Source: Druceiella hillmani (Eukaryota; Arthropoda; Insecta; Lepidoptera; Hepialidae). Taken from it: a stretch of DNA of 64,000 nt. The stretch is taken from assembly GCA_039881145.1 (NCBI GenBank), contig JAYKKI010000008.1, forward strand, positions 30,052,501 to 30,116,500, written 5' to 3'. The notes below the pieces were generated by a model that saw only the letters and a program-made list of their open reading frames with translations, was not told the origin of the DNA and ran no database searches. The position numbers were made by a program, and so were the translations under genes. Below, piece by piece: positions 22,358-35,548 of the stretch (its first letter is position 1; every line of letters begins with the position of its first letter).

Positions 22358-23189
22358 TTTTAAACCATTATTAAAGCACAGTAGGCAAATAAGTTTTTGT
22401 ATTAAGGTTACGTAAAATCTTCTAACGTCTCACCAATAAATTGTTTCTTATAACACTAAACAAAAACAGCGCTTATTCGATCTTTTAAAAATCAATGTTA
22501 AAATATGGTTAACATCACTAAAGATCTACAAAACTATACAATTTTATTTCCTTTTGAAATGAAATAGGTAAGAAATAATTTGGCTGTTATTTTCATCCTT
22601 ATTATAATTTTTTAAAGAGGAAAAATCACACTTTCAAAAAGTTTTTATGGCTGTGTGTTCGTAAAGCTTACTTTTATAATTCAATACAATTCAATGTTTT
22701 AAACTTAATAAAACCTCCAATGGCTATTTTTATTAGGTTCGAACATGACTTTCACGTATCCTGAAACCACTATATCACAAAGGGATAAGCGACATAAGGA
22801 TTCATGCGGTGAAGCTCCTGGAAAATATTTTTTATTAACACTGCTTTTATAAAATACAGCCCACATTCAATAATCCTGATTACAATACAAAGTAACTATG
22901 AAGAACGTGAGGTGTCGTGGCACACCCTAGAGAAGTGAAGCTTCTTACGCATCATATATAACATTAAATTTTTAATCATTAATTAAATGTAATATTTCAT
23001 CGATACATATTTTTACAAATAATTGTCGAATTATTCATCACACGACATCAACTTTTTAACACTTAGAAAAAATAACGAAAATACATAAGCAGGTTCAGTA
23101 TAGCAAATAACTGACCGCGTGAGAGAATGATTTGTTTTTCCTACTACGTGCACATGCGTGTACCAAACACGTACATTAACTCGTTGCAA
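22358..23189. other. AT-rich non-coding stretch
   Basis: Nothing recognisable. Confidence 0.45.
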
Positions 23190-23318
<129 letters not shown>

Positions 23319-25529
23319 GGCGCTGTAAGACATTTTGTATCTCTTTTACTCTATCTCGCTCACTCCTACGGGCAACAGTATGCGTAGCCCAGTCAATGAG
23401 GAGCGTTTCATCGCCGCGTTTGTGACGCTGTATACTTTCTGTATCACTTTTACATTTAATTTTGGTCGTATTTAATTATCCAATTTTTAAGAGTTCTTGA
23501 TATCAAATGTATTTTGATTGTTATTTACAATCAAAAAAATTTGTTAAATAAAACAATTTATACGAAACATAATTTCAAAATTTAGTGAACGGTAGAAGTT
23601 CTCTACTTGAAGGTAAAAACTCCACACAGGCCTCGGTCTCTCCGTTCATCTATACACTCGTAATAAAAAATTTATAAATATAACAGATAATGTATATTAT
23701 TATCTTGCTTCTTGAATAATTGACAACAACCTGTATTACAAATGACTTTTTGACCATGACATTTATACAGGATCTACACGCTGACTTGACATACTCTGCT
23801 TTAGAAGAAACTTTGGAATGAAATTTACGTTAATGCTATGTATTTACGTTTCAAATTTATCTTACATATTTTTAACACATACACCGGTGCATACTCTCGT
23901 CGTGTTCTTGACATTTTTCATACTTGACAATTTTCATTATGTCATACATGCATATATATATGTTGTCATAAACTATGATTGATCAATAATTATGCAATGT
24001 CTGTATATAGAAATGACATAGTGTTGATTTTAGGAACTTTTTACACTTCCCTTGGTTAAATTCAGTCACATGAGGGGATACATACAATGAAACACCCACG
24101 TAAATAAAATACAAAGACGCATCTAGTAGAAAATCACGGAATATTTAGACTAATTTTTGGGGGTAATTATTTTAAAGGAAACAAATAAGATAGATTAGAT
24201 AAAAGAAAAATAATTCACTAGTTATTGATTTCTATCATTACACGCTGAGACTAGCTATTACGAAGCATTTCATCATGTACATCTGAAACACCTAGCTTTG
24301 ATGCTAGATTCTCATGTACGTTCCTTAAATTTTTATTGCGCTGAATATAATTTCAAGAAGTAACGAATGTTACCTCTTACTCAGAAGTCTACAGAGTGTT
24401 ACCTTTCACTCGGTCATGTTCAACACAACTGCAATTCCATTCTAAATCCGTTGAAGTTACGGAATGAGATGTTATTATATGTTATAATCGACAATTGATT
24501 TATATCATATTAAGTTCTTTTGGCAAGAATATTTTCATTCGATTCGCTTCCGCGTATTCAAAACATTCTAACTAATATTCCCTTCACTCTTAACATTTTT
24601 ATATTTCTTCCATTAAAAATCTTATTCATTCTACCTTGGCAGAAAGATTCTAATACATTTCATAGTCTCCGTATTTTCTAAACGAAATAACATGATAATT
24701 ACGACATATATGGGACGATATGGTTATTTCTCTTTTCTATATTTCCTACTAATGGCTTCCGGAAATACTAGACTTGCTGTTCTTGACAATTCAGGAAATA
24801 AATTTATCTTGTGAACTGTCCATTTCTTGACTAAAAGAGAAACGTGAATTGATTTTTTTAAATTATTAGATGAAAAAAATACACCTTTGTTACGACGAAA
24901 TGCCAATACTTCATACTTAACAAATTCCTGTGCTCGCGTAGTCACTATTTTGTGTTATACATCATCTAGGACCATATTGTATCAAAATTCTCCACTTTCC
25001 CACGGAATTCAACAGCCATATCACAGATCGCAACAGAGGGTCATTTGTTCATGCCAGGTGAGAAATAAATTTCTTGAAAATATCCTGGTTATATACTACA
25101 ATATCATCAAATGAATAACCATACTGTGCACCATACAAGCCTTCTTACTATTAATGAAAAGCATACGTGATGAATTATTACGATTGTACGATGTAACTCA
25201 ATGTAAAACAAACAAAACAAATTAATGATAAATCTACGTTACATAACACATTTTTCCAAACTACTTTGTCACGATATGAGCGTGCTTTCACCCACAACCC
25301 ACACGATGACGCGCACACGTAATCAACATGATATTACGCGCAAAAGGGACGCCACTCGCCACCTTCAAACTACACACACCGCCAACATCTAAACTGCGCA
25401 CAATTGAGATTTCCGTAAGTCACGCCATTGAGGTGTTATTTTATTAAAGCATCAACACTAATAGCCAAGTTGTGTGACATTACGAGTGACTACTGTGTAC
25501 GTAAGGCCAGTACGAACGTGTTAATTATT
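23319..25529. other. AT-rich non-coding stretch
   Basis: No gene or structured repeat recognised in about 2.2 kb. Confidence 0.45.
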
Positions 25530-25725
25530 ATTGTATGAGCGAACAGGTGTCGGGGAACGATAAATTAGCATAAATACAATACGCATTGCGGTCTGATAAC
25601 GTTTCATTAATTCGCCGGGGTGGATTTCGCAGCATTAACATTTCAATAGGTTCGGTGAGCGGGTCGCAGAGACGGGACGAGACGAGAACTATGAACGCGG
25701 CGGCTATGGATGACTCGATCGTGTA
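25530..25725. promoter_or_regulatory. CpG-rich patch
   Basis: ATTCGCCGGGGTGGATTTCG, GAGCGGGTCGCAGAGACGGG and GAACGCGGCGGCTATGG stand out from the AT-rich flanks. A 14-codon ATG frame begins at 25691 but cannot be called a gene. Regulatory role is inference. Confidence 0.25.
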
Positions 25726-26257
25726 TAACTATTGATATAAGTTTACGTTATGACAAGGATAACAATGTACATAATTAAAAGTTATTGTGCTTTTTGATAG
25801 GTCGGCTTAATTAATGTAGGCCATCTCACTTTATATCGTCTTATTCGATTTACCCTTGTCATTTTGGCCTATTACTATTATTTTATATGAAGCATTTTGA
25901 GAATGAAATGAATTTTTAAAATAAATAGTTAGTCTACTCTTGCCGTCGATCTCTAATTAATTGAAAGAGTTTTAATTCACGATTGGTGTACAATTTTACA
26001 ATGAAAACGTAGAATAAATGTAGCCAAACATTAATTTTATTTCTAACACTATACTATTTAAAAATTATTTTTTTTCCAGGCAATTCGAAAGAGTGTAAAT
26101 CATTAAAATTTCACTTGACTAACCAAATAGAACAATTGATAATGGCAATTAACATATATTTATAATCTAAAAAAATAATATTTAGATTACAGTACTGATC
26201 CAAATCGTCAGGCAGATTATCACCAAAATATAATTATCCTGAATATATGCATAATAT
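25726..26257. other. AT-rich non-coding stretch
   Basis: Nothing recognisable. Confidence 0.45.
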
Positions 26258-26440
26258 TATAAATATGAAAATGAGGTTGTTTGTTTGTGTCCCTTTCCTA
26301 TCTCAACCGCTCAATCGATTTCCTTGAAATTTTATTGTACATACTTACAGCCTATGTTATAGAATTAAATAGATATTAGATGCAGACAGAACTTTTATCC
26401 CAGAATAGAATCTGTCTTTTTTGTACCCCCACAATCAAAA
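26258..26440 (+). repeat. Lepidopteran-type short interspersed repeat
   Basis: Begins CATAATATTATAAATATGAA, then GTTTGTTTGTGTCCC, CTCAATCGATTTCCTTGAAA and CTTTTATCCCAGAATAGAAT. This order (ATATTATAAATGCGAA, 'accgatttcgatgaaatttg', 'ttatcccgg') is that of very abundant repeats in moth and butterfly genomes, from memory. Confidence 0.5.
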
Positions 26441-27031
26441 CTGAGAAGTTGGAAGCCGGAGTTCAGTGGCTGCTTGAGACCCAAAATACTAATTTAAAAA
26501 CAGCAGATTATGAAATATCTCTAAGCAGACAGTGCCCCTGAAGAAACAGGACTAAGGAATTAAAACCTGGAGTAAAATGACAGAGTTTCTGCTTGAGACC
26601 CACAATACTAATTTCAAAACAGCGGGTCTACAATTTTCACGATTTAAGCAGACAGTACCCTAATAACATCAAGACTAAGTAATTGGAACCCTAGGTTTAA
26701 TAGAACGTTTTCTGCTTGAGAGCCAAGATACTAATTTAAAAACAGTAGATCCTCAAGTCTCACGGTTTAGGCAGAAGATACTCCTGCAGCATCAGGACTG
26801 AGGAGTTGGAATTCGGAGTTCAATGACAAAGTCTCTGCTTGAGACCTACAATACTATTTTAAAACAGCGGATCCCCAAGTCTCACAGTTTAGGCGGGCAG
26901 TATCCAGGCAGCAATATGATTAAGGAGTTGGAACCCGGAGTTCAATGACAGAGTCTCTGCTTGAGACCCACAAAACTATTTAAAAAAAACAGCAGATCCC
27001 CAAGTTTCACGGTTTAGGTGGGCAGTAAGTA
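26441..27031. repeat. About 121-bp minisatellite, five copies
   Basis: TGCTTGAGAC-like blocks occur at 26471, 26590, 26713, 26836 and 26958, spaced 119-123 bp. Each unit continues with ATACTAATTTAAAAACAG, a 'cccaagtctcacggtttaggc' block, 'gcagtac' and a GGAGTTGGAACCCGGAGTTC-like block. It directly follows the short interspersed repeat. Confidence 0.9.
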
Positions 27032-27264
27032 CACCTACATCACGCTCCATCGATCAAAGGTGGAAATTATATTGTATGTATCCGTACATACTTATCTACC
27101 TATTTATCCTACTACCTTCTTATTTCGTCAAGAGAAGTCCAAAGAATCCAAATTCGATGAGTTTTCCACTCATCGCTGGAGAATTCCTATCACCATCTTC
27201 CGGCTTCATCATGGATCCTGATTTTGTTAAAAAACAAATTAAATAGCCCTTAGTCATGTATTAT

Positions 27265-27876
27265 TAGATTATTAATATACATAAATTATCGAAATTCGAT
27301 CACGGCACCTGTGCTGTTCAGTGTTGAGGAATTTTATGGTAGATCTTTAATTTCCATGGTCAGATTCTAACCGAATTTTCATAGGATCTTACTGGGAGTA
27401 AACAATTGCAAATAAAAAAAACAATCATCCAAACTCGATCATGGCACCTGTTGTGCTTTGTAATTTTGGAGAATTTTGTGTTTTTTCTATGGTATATTTT
27501 CAATGTCTATAATCAGATTCTTATCAAATTTTCATGGGGCCATACTGAAAGTTGGCCCTTCCAAATAAAACAAAAATCAGCCAAATTAGTATCTGTATGA
27601 TCCATATAATCATCCAAATTAGTATCTGTATCATCCGGACCTGTATCATTCAAATTCGTTAACGACACCTGTGCCGTTCAATTTCTAAATAAAAATCTTC
27701 AATTTCCACAGTGAAATTTTTGCTAAATTTACATAAGACTTTACTGGGAGTATACTTTTTCAAATAAAAAAGAACCATCAAAATTGGTTGTGAAATGCCG
27801 GAGATGTGAAGTAACATATATAAAAAAAAATACAGACAAATTGAGACCCGCCTCCTCTTTTGAAGTCAGTTAAAAA
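27265..27876 (+). mobile_element. 3' region of a non-LTR retrotransposon
   Basis: Three diverged blocks of about 140 bp start AATTCGATCACGGCACCTGT (27293), ACTCGATCATGGCACCTGTT (27434) and AATTCGTTAACGACACCTGT (27656). They lead to TACAGACAAATTGAGACCC and CTCTTTTGAAGTCAGTTAAA, ending in AAAA. I recall this terminal sequence as a widespread 3' end of RTE-like elements in Lepidoptera. The polymerase is absent (5'-truncated). It ends against the ORF fragment described next. Confidence 0.5.
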
Positions 27877-28400
27877 GAAATGAATGCATCATTAATTTTA
27901 ATATTTCTTCAAGCTTTCAGAAAATTGATCGGTCTTTTTGGTGTCGATCCAATTATTGTATAAAGAACATTAATTTTATTACGATTGTGTCTTTCTATGT
28001 ACTTGACACAGGGGATGAAATATTGATAAAAATGACGTGAATTTCGGATGTGGTTGTATTGCAAAACTTTTGTTGATATAAATTCTGTTATTTTATCAAA
28101 AGTTTGAGAAACTGATGGATCCAAATGGTATAAAATGATATCAAAGTCTATTCGAGTTGATGGTAAATGGTCATTAGAAAAGCTTAATATTTTTATCAGT
28201 GCTGATTTTTCTCTTTTATGTATTTTACCAGTACTTTTGCACAAAGTAGGTGGTTCTGGTGATAATGAATACGGTAAACAATGTGCCATATCAATCTTTT
28301 TTTCTAAGGCTATAGTCAACAACCGATCAAAAATATCATGCTCCATTTTAATTAATACTTTTTTACTACCGTTGCGTTTTTTTTTTAAAAACCTCCCCAT
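27873..28400 (-). pseudogene. Fragment of an uncharacterised transposon-like invertebrate protein
   Basis: A 163-codon frame with motifs ALEKKIDMAHCLPYSLSPEP, a CKSTGKIHKREKSALIKIL block, FIPCVKYIERHNRN and GSTPKRPINFLKA. I recall a family of long uncharacterised proteins in many invertebrates with the same order ('ALEKKVDM....YPLTPVPLSL', 'DG.M.KT.KS.L', 'SIKD.ER..R', 'GP.Q.RP.NWL.ALRN'). The frame ends in TGA at 27911-27909, but homology-like sequence (RNIKINDAFISF) continues to 27873, so the stop is probably a mutation. Family members are much longer, so both ends are missing. Function unknown; a mobile-element origin is inference. Confidence 0.4.
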
Positions 28401-30129
28401 CCAAAATTCTTAATGTTATTCCTCTTTATTGTTGCTTCGAAACTATCGCGATTATTACTGCAAGCTTTTCCTCTTTTTTTTCTTTTCTTTACCTAATTTA
28501 AATACATCCAATGAAAACAAGCAATTACCTCAGACACTGCTCGAGCGGTGGGAATGTTAAATAAACTAATATCAACTATATTTTGCCAATTGGATTGATA
28601 TTTTCCTTTACCGTATCAATTACATTTCCAAGTATTTTTGTTCTTTACCCTTCTTATATTTGAATTTCGACGTGATCGACGATTGGTTGCTTCAAGTTTC
28701 TTTGAACACAGAGAAACCTCGGAAACAACTAATAATCGAGCACATCGAATATACCCTCGGTTAGCTCCTATTGCAAATAATTTCTATTGGTAAAAATTTA
28801 CAATGAATTCCTCGTTGACCAATAAAATTATGACTTACTTTCGGCCTTCGGCATTGCATTCGTAATAACGAATGCAGTCGTCCGTGGCAAATATATTATT
28901 TTCAAAAATACCAAGTTTTGTACCAAGCATTTTTAATAGGTTGAGACGTGACACAAATGCTTATATTATAATTAGAAGCTATTACTCGATAGTTCAAAAA
29001 CAAACTTAAAAAATGTGTTGTGCTCGGTTATTGGTAAAGGATTTAATGTGGCACAAAAATGATTTTTTATATAACTTTATAAACACTAAACTTAAGTAGT
29101 AATTTTAAGCTGTTACTTTATGAGCTCAATTCTGTCCGACCAGGCACAAAATTACTTTTTCCATTGTCGCTTTGTGTATTAACATTTTATCCTGTTACCT
29201 CCTTATGGGCTCATATTTTTACGGTCAGCTTTTGGGCTATAATCATTAACATTTTATTACTGTTAAGTAACTTTGTGCTAACTTATCTTAACGAGATCTA
29301 TCACTGGTAGTCTAAGCTAATTACAAAATTAAATAAACCAGTTGTTGAGCAATACGTGGGCAGTATTACTGGTCATTGATACCCATATCTGGAATTGAAA
29401 GCAATAATTACTTTCATAATTTGTTTAGTATTAAAATAACTTTATACGTTAAAACTAAATACAGTCAAAGTGTTACTATCTATACACTCGAGAAATTTCT
29501 CTATTCTACCAAATAAATCTTAATACCTTAATATTGTCCACGCCACCAATAAATGGAACATTCTTATACATATTCAACGGTGAGATTTGCCGTCCGATGA
29601 AAACACGATGGTGTCACGTGAAAACTATAACACATATTCCAATGACACAACAATAGCGTCACATAAAAACCGTCGGAGAAATTGCGGTTACATTACAAAA
29701 TAAAATATTTTACATTCATTAACACATATCCGCAATTTTTTGTAATAATGTGGCAGAATTAAAAACTATTAAGATTTTCATGCTTATGATTTCCCGAAAA
29801 AGTTTTGGTCATGCGTTGACGTCAAAGTGGTAATCAAAAATGATGGAAATCAAAACTGGATCAATCTTTCATGAAATGTATACTTAAAAAATATACAGTA
29901 TGATAAATACACACAGTGTATGTGTCAAATGTATATACAGTATACATATAAAAGGTTATTTCCCGTCTGAGGCATTGATCTAGTAATTTAAATCTACAAA
30001 AAATACTATCATAATTTATATTTTTTCTTATCTTTTTATTATATATTTAATCAACAATACTAGACGTATTATTTTGTGCTTTGCATGCCATACTTGTATA
30101 AACAGGAAAAACAAAAAGTATCTAATAAA
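28401..30129. other. AT-rich non-coding stretch
   Basis: Holds one perfect 9-bp hairpin (TGCATTCGT-AATA-ACGAATGCA, 28855-28876). No gene recognised. Confidence 0.45.
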
Positions 30130-30405
30130 AATGAGACCGGTCACCGGGTCACCGCAAAGCGGCATCGCGGCAACCGGCATCAGATAGTGCCACAGTTCGG
30201 ACTGGCGCTCGGCCAACGGCCGCCACTCGGCCGAGCTTTGTTTACTTCCTCGCCTCCTAAACGTCGAGCCAGCGCCGATAGACCGTTGATTGCTTTCCAA
30301 TTCAATTTCCTCTGCTATTTCATTAGGGGCGACTGGAGTGATTCACGCCGTCCGCTGTTTGTTTGGCTGCACGTTGTTCCCGCTGCTGGGCCTCAATTGA
30401 GACAT
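30130..30405. promoter_or_regulatory. CpG-rich patch
   Basis: ACCGGTCACCGGGTCACCGC, GCGCTCGGCCAACGGCCGCC and ACGTCGAGCCAGCGCCG mark a compositional island of about 270 bp. Open frames on both strands lack known domains. Candidate enhancer, promoter or unidentified exon. Confidence 0.3.
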
Positions 30406-31139
30406 GCGGTTTGTTTATTAAAGTCGAAGGTGTATTTATGTGTTTTGTGAGAGGTGGATTTGCATTAGACAATTCGTTATTGTTTCACTGAATGACCTCC
30501 GCATTGAATCTTACTGATATTGACTGCCATCTGTACGTAGAACTACTTAATCGGTGGCATCTGAAGTTTCACGGAGCATACATTCTTCTTTTTAGATAAT
30601 AAATTCATCTACTAATTAATAATTACCTCCGACCTTTCCTGAAGCTGATTTGAGCAATTCCAGCCAGACGTTTCAGATGCTAACATTCGACGGCGTATTG
30701 AAGTCAAAACGCTTTATAAATTTTGTATATTTTTGATTTATGCTTAGCGTTTATTGATTGCTGTTCGCCATTATTTGAATGTTATAAATAGTATTTTTGT
30801 GCTTATTATAATGTGTAAAGTGTGCCGATTCAGTTATAGATCAATCATTTATATAATTTTAATAATTGTTACAAATATATAGTTATAAAGAGGTGTGTAC
30901 TGATATAGGAGATTAGTATATAATAAACGCAAACGGAAAAATAAAGATATACGTTTATTAAAAAACTAGTAAACAAATATTTAAGACTAGAAACGATAAT
31001 GGACAAAAGTCGTTTTGTCATACAAACACAGACGGGTAATAAAATCAGTAAGCATGTAGACGTAAAAACTAAATTAATAAAAATCTCCTAACGATTTCTA
31101 AAGGTATTCAGAGTAATACTTATTGCGAATAAATATTTC
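30406..31139. other. AT-rich non-coding stretch
   Basis: Nothing recognisable. Confidence 0.45.
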
Positions 31140-31425
31140 GTGCTCAAAGGATGAAAATGGCTTCGCCGTAAATATCGGCGGGCGAAGTTTCGCCTTTAAC
31201 TTTTCAGCGCCGGCACGCATGCACGCATATCCAAGTATTTAAAATTTACATGTTTGTTTGATGTATGGGCTGAATTTGCGAGTTTGATGCGAGCTTTTAA
31301 GGCTCGGGAAAGGGCTTTAGGCGCCTGCTCAAGCGAATATTTAGGGCTCGGCATGTTTCGGAATTTATCAAATAATATAACGTCGCCGCACAACGTGCGG
31401 ATGGGATTTTGATGACGAGAGGTTG
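31140..31425. promoter_or_regulatory. Moderately GC-rich patch
   Basis: CGTAAATATCGGCGGGCGAA, CAGCGCCGGCACGCATGCAC and GGCTCGGGAAAGGGCTTTAG. The 115-codon minus frame overlapping it (31543-31196) has no known domain. Possible conserved non-coding element. Confidence 0.2.
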
Positions 31426-33925
31426 GGTGATGCTTGCGTTTGTGAAATGTAGCATAACGAGTTCTTATTATAGTACTTAAGCGAAATAAAATATTGTGAA
31501 GACCAACGGTGAATTGGCGCACAGATGATGGCATACTAATCAATATCGTATCCTATTCCAACGAAGTGAGGTCAGAACATAATCTAAATTGGGCCAGAAG
31601 CGATGGCAAATAATTTTCTTAGTTTAAACAATGAAATTTTATTTTCAGTCATCACGAGATTATAATTACTAAACGCAGTGGCACATGAGCCATATTTTGT
31701 GTAAATTACTCGTAAATGTTCCCATATCATGACCCAAAAAACAATGACATCACTAAATGTCAGAGAAACAGAAAGGAACTTCTATGAAATATAGGTAGAT
31801 AATTTACAAGAAGCATTATTACGTACAGTGTCACATTTCTGGAGTCGCTCATTCAGGTTACAAAAAATAACAGTTTCGCAAAAGTAACTGTTACTTTTTG
31901 AAGTGCCAATAATTAGATGTCCATGGGCTAGATTTCTGCTAAAGGGGCCTGGAATTAACTTACCAACAGATTTTAAATGACATCCTAAATAATTCCCTAA
32001 GCTTCATTCATATGAATGAAATTTATGTTAAAAACATCATTTATCACGCCCTCCCAATTATTTCGGTTTTATATAACAATATTTTTAGTATTATTTTAAA
32101 AATGAGAAGTGAATAAGCAGAACGAAACCTCCCGTATCTATGTATGTAACATACTTTTTGATAATATGTACCTAGTCTTTATTTTACGTAAACCGCAGAT
32201 AATAAATTCTGCCTGTGAAACTTTCATTATTTCGTAAGACCCTTAGTTTGCCTTGTCGCGAATGTTTATTAAATACGACATATGATTTCCTTCCAAAAAC
32301 TTACTCGATTTGCTACTAAAATGGACATTCTAGGGTTTAGGAGCCTTTACAAATTTGTCGCCCGTGAAAAATTCGATGAAAACCTCCTCAATTCCACTTT
32401 ATTCTAATGGAGAAAATAATGTTCATCCCCAAGTTCTATGCATGGATTCCGTTTTTGACAAATCAACAACCAAAGCTAAAAAATTAAATCGTTAAGATGA
32501 AAGCAAGCTACAAAACAAGGTACAATTAGATATAATGTGCCATAAACCACTATTGGATGGACAAAGACCATATAGCGTGTCGTCTGGCATTTTAAATTTT
32601 TTAAGGATATATTTATTTATATTGAAATTCATATTTGTTATTTCATGCGCCCACGCTCATAAGTAACACATTAGCTTCGGATGAGCTACATATGCGTTAT
32701 CCGTGTATTTTACTAGGAACTGGATGATGCGAAAATATGTCAATGAGGTTTCGTGTATTCGTCTTAAAATAAATTTAGAGAAGTTTCTTCATAAATGCCA
32801 CAATATAACTCAAGGCGTTAGAAACCAAAGACACGAGACGTTACTATACCCACATCAAACACGACGCCCCATGCCAGTTGCGGAATTTCCTACAAAACAC
32901 ACACATATATTCTATGATTATTTATAACAAATAGTACACATTAAATAAAACGTTAAATATATTAAAGTATAAGATGCATAAAAAATGTTATGACCATGAA
33001 CACAAAAAAACACACATTAAAACAACGTACTGGAGTAAAATAATTAAAAACTTAACACTGGCCTACCTTTTCTGCCCACGTAACAGCACAATAAACAACA
33101 ATTAAAGGAAAATAAAATAACTACCGATTTTATAGCCCTAATTTACTTCCTATCAGGAAAGCTAATAAAAAACACATTACTCCTATTCATTCCAGCAGTA
33201 ATAAGCCAAATAACGACCGCGATCGTGTAAAAGATAACCCCCATTTCAGGCATTTCCGCCTACAGGCCGCAGGCGTCTCCTAGAGGCCAACGAAGGTTAA
33301 TCTTTTATTGGGTCACTCAAAAGTGCTGTGACGAGAGAGTATCCCGCCCAGCGGCACCCCTCACTGCCAGTTTTATAATCACTTTTTATCGCATCTACGG
33401 CTGTAAAAATCACGAGGTTATAGCCTTTACGAAGAATAATTCATAGATTCATTTCCGTCCGAAGCGGTCGAGTCTTATTAACTTATTTATTCAGCCCATA
33501 AACTTGCGGAGAAAGTGTACGCGGGGGAAAATAAATCGCCCAAGTTTTGAACGGAAAATACGTAATATAAACAAGTGAACGCTGAAAAGCATTTGCAGTT
33601 GAAAATCACCAATTTAATTACAGCCGGAAGTTCGCGGCACAGTGGACTTCTTCACGCGACACGCAGCGTCGTAGCAGCGGAACGGAACGAAGGACCGGAT
33701 CTAAGGTGACTTTTTGTTAGCTGTAAAAAATCAACAAGGTCGCAAGTTTTAACTTATTTTTAGAACTGTTATACAAGCATATAATGTACTGACGGGTGTT
33801 ATTTATATTAAGAGTTAATTTTTATAATTTCATCAAAAAGCAACTCTGCCAACAAAATATCTTTAACCCCGTGTCTATTTTTCCACCGCATAACTTAAAA
33901 TTTGTAAACTAACTTAATTCATCAT
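31426..33925. other. Long non-coding stretch
   Basis: 2.5 kb without recognised genes. Small GC-rich segments occur at about 33240-33370 and 33625-33705, the latter with CACGCGACACGCAGCGTCG. Confidence 0.4.
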
Positions 33926-34105
33926 ATCTAATAAAATAAATGCGAAAGTGAGTTTGTTTGCTTGTTTAACTTTCACGACTCAATTATTCAGCCGATCTCT
34001 TTAAATTTTGGTATACATTTAGATTTTTGCCCTTAAGATAAATATAAGACTATTTTTTATCATGGGAAAATCTACTTGCATGCGAACGAAGCTACGGGTA
34101 CTATG
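33926..34105 (+). repeat. Lepidopteran-type short interspersed repeat
   Basis: CATATCTAATAAAATAAATG followed by CGAAAGTGAGTTTGTTTGC, TCAGCCGATCTCTTTAAATT, a TATCATGGGAAAATC block and a GCGAACGAAGCTACGGGT end. This is the layout of the ubiquitous moth/butterfly element ending in '..GCGGACGAAGTCGCGGGC'. Recognised from memory. Confidence 0.6.
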
Positions 34106-35427
34106 TACGGCTACTATCTTATATATGTTTACATATGTATAATTAGAATTCGTCTTTTTTTCTTTTAATACTAAAATACTAGATATGTTCTTTTAATGTT
34201 AATGTGTTCTTGCTAATTTAAAAAAGGTATTTTTTATAACATAAGGAAATTATAATTCAATGTCATAATTACGAGAAATCGAAAAAAATGGATGATAACA
34301 AGACTATTCAGGATAAATTATATTCATTCATGCAAGTTCAGTTTTATTGAATTAACAGTTATGTTCCTAATATATAATAATCTTAACTCTTAATCTACTT
34401 TTAACCTATAGTAAACGTAACTTTTATAAACAAAATATTGAAAACAAACTGAAGACTCTGTGCATATATTGATATAATGTGAAAGCTACAATACTGTACA
34501 ATAAAGAAAAGAATACTGGTATTCTCATACATATTCCACATCCACCCAAAAACTGTCCTTACGAATTTTGCATAGCAGAAAAACGTACAGCTTAGTCGGT
34601 CGATCGCGCACAAGTTCGCAGAGGAGTGGAGACAGTGACGTGCCGCGTGCGCGGTGAGGTGGGAGTAATGCAAACTGGACACAAGTGAGAGATTTGTCTA
34701 TACGATTAGATGCCTCTAAGTACTTTTTCATCTCAAGAAAAGAGCGCTTAGATACGTTTAACCGCATGGATACAAATCTTAATTCTAATAAATATTATGA
34801 TGACTAGGTTTACGTTGAAAGTACTTTCGTTTTGCTTTTGTGATTTTGTATAGCTGATTATATAAAATTGTCATTACTCCTAGAAATAATACACCGACCT
34901 TGGCTCTTCATTAACAAGATTCTTGTTTTGGCTTTTTTTTTATTTTGAACAGTTGATTACTTAAAATTATTATTGTTTTAGTATTAGAAATAATTGTTTG
35001 CATAATGAATCCAAAATAATTGGTTTTGCCTTTATATTATCATAATTCTGGTCTCGTTTTTGTTAATTTAGATAATTGATAGTTTGGCCCTTGTATCCGT
35101 GACTTTCTATTGCCAGGTCCACAACTGTTTTGAAAAATTTCACTTAAAAGTTGTCTGTTTAGAGTACTTATATGTTATGCTTGGGAATTTAATCTAGTCT
35201 ACTAACAAACAGGCCTCCAAATGTGATGCAAACTTCAATAAAAGGACATCAATTTCCCTATGATGACTTCGACATCTTCCATCTTATGGAACATGGGAAG
35301 CAGTCTGCTATTAAAGTTCTAAAACACGGGTCTATTTTAACTGCTTGTTTGTAGTTACATATTACCATCTAATTTTATTCCATTAATCAGTTTGTAATAT
35401 GGATAATTTTTCTTTCCTTTGCAATTG
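34106..35427. other. Non-coding stretch
   Basis: A short CpG-rich part at about 34595-34665 (GTCGGTCGATCGCGCACAAG; GTGCCGCGTGCGCGGTGAGG). Nothing else recognisable. Confidence 0.4.
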
Positions 35428-35548
35428 TTTTTATTCACAATTATATGAAACTACGTGATGTAGTCTTATTTCTACTTTCTTTAATTTCTTTACCACGACC
35501 TAGGTTTCGTTGTATTACAACATCTTCAGGTGGGATATTAGCAAAGAT
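35428..35548 (-). mobile_element. Half Penelope-like palindrome with intact core
   Basis: Starts TTCACAATTATATGAAACTA and runs through the conserved arm to GGATATTAGCAAAGATCCC; the second arm is absent. On the minus strand it carries a hammerhead-like core identical in its key parts to the consensus. Similarity ends abruptly at about 35548. Confidence 0.8.
35493..35534 (-). ncRNA. Hammerhead-ribozyme-like motif
   Basis: Read on the minus strand: CCCAC, CTGAAGA, T, GTTGT-AAT-ACAAC, GAAACCTAGGTC, GTGG. CCAC/GTGG forms stem I, GTTGT/ACAAC stem II, and ACC/GGT a minimal stem III before the expected cleavage C. The invariant CUGANGA and GAA residues are present. An extra U sits between CUGAAGA and stem II, which could lower activity. 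Minimal-stem-III hammerheads are known from Penelope-like elements. Confidence 0.55.

Noticed and set aside
25691..25735. 14-codon ATG frame as a first coding exon
   Set aside because: Too short, with no donor site or homologous exon recognised.
30028..30450. Overlapping frames of 90 and 124 codons
   Set aside because: By-products of the CpG-rich patch; opposite-strand frames without known domains.
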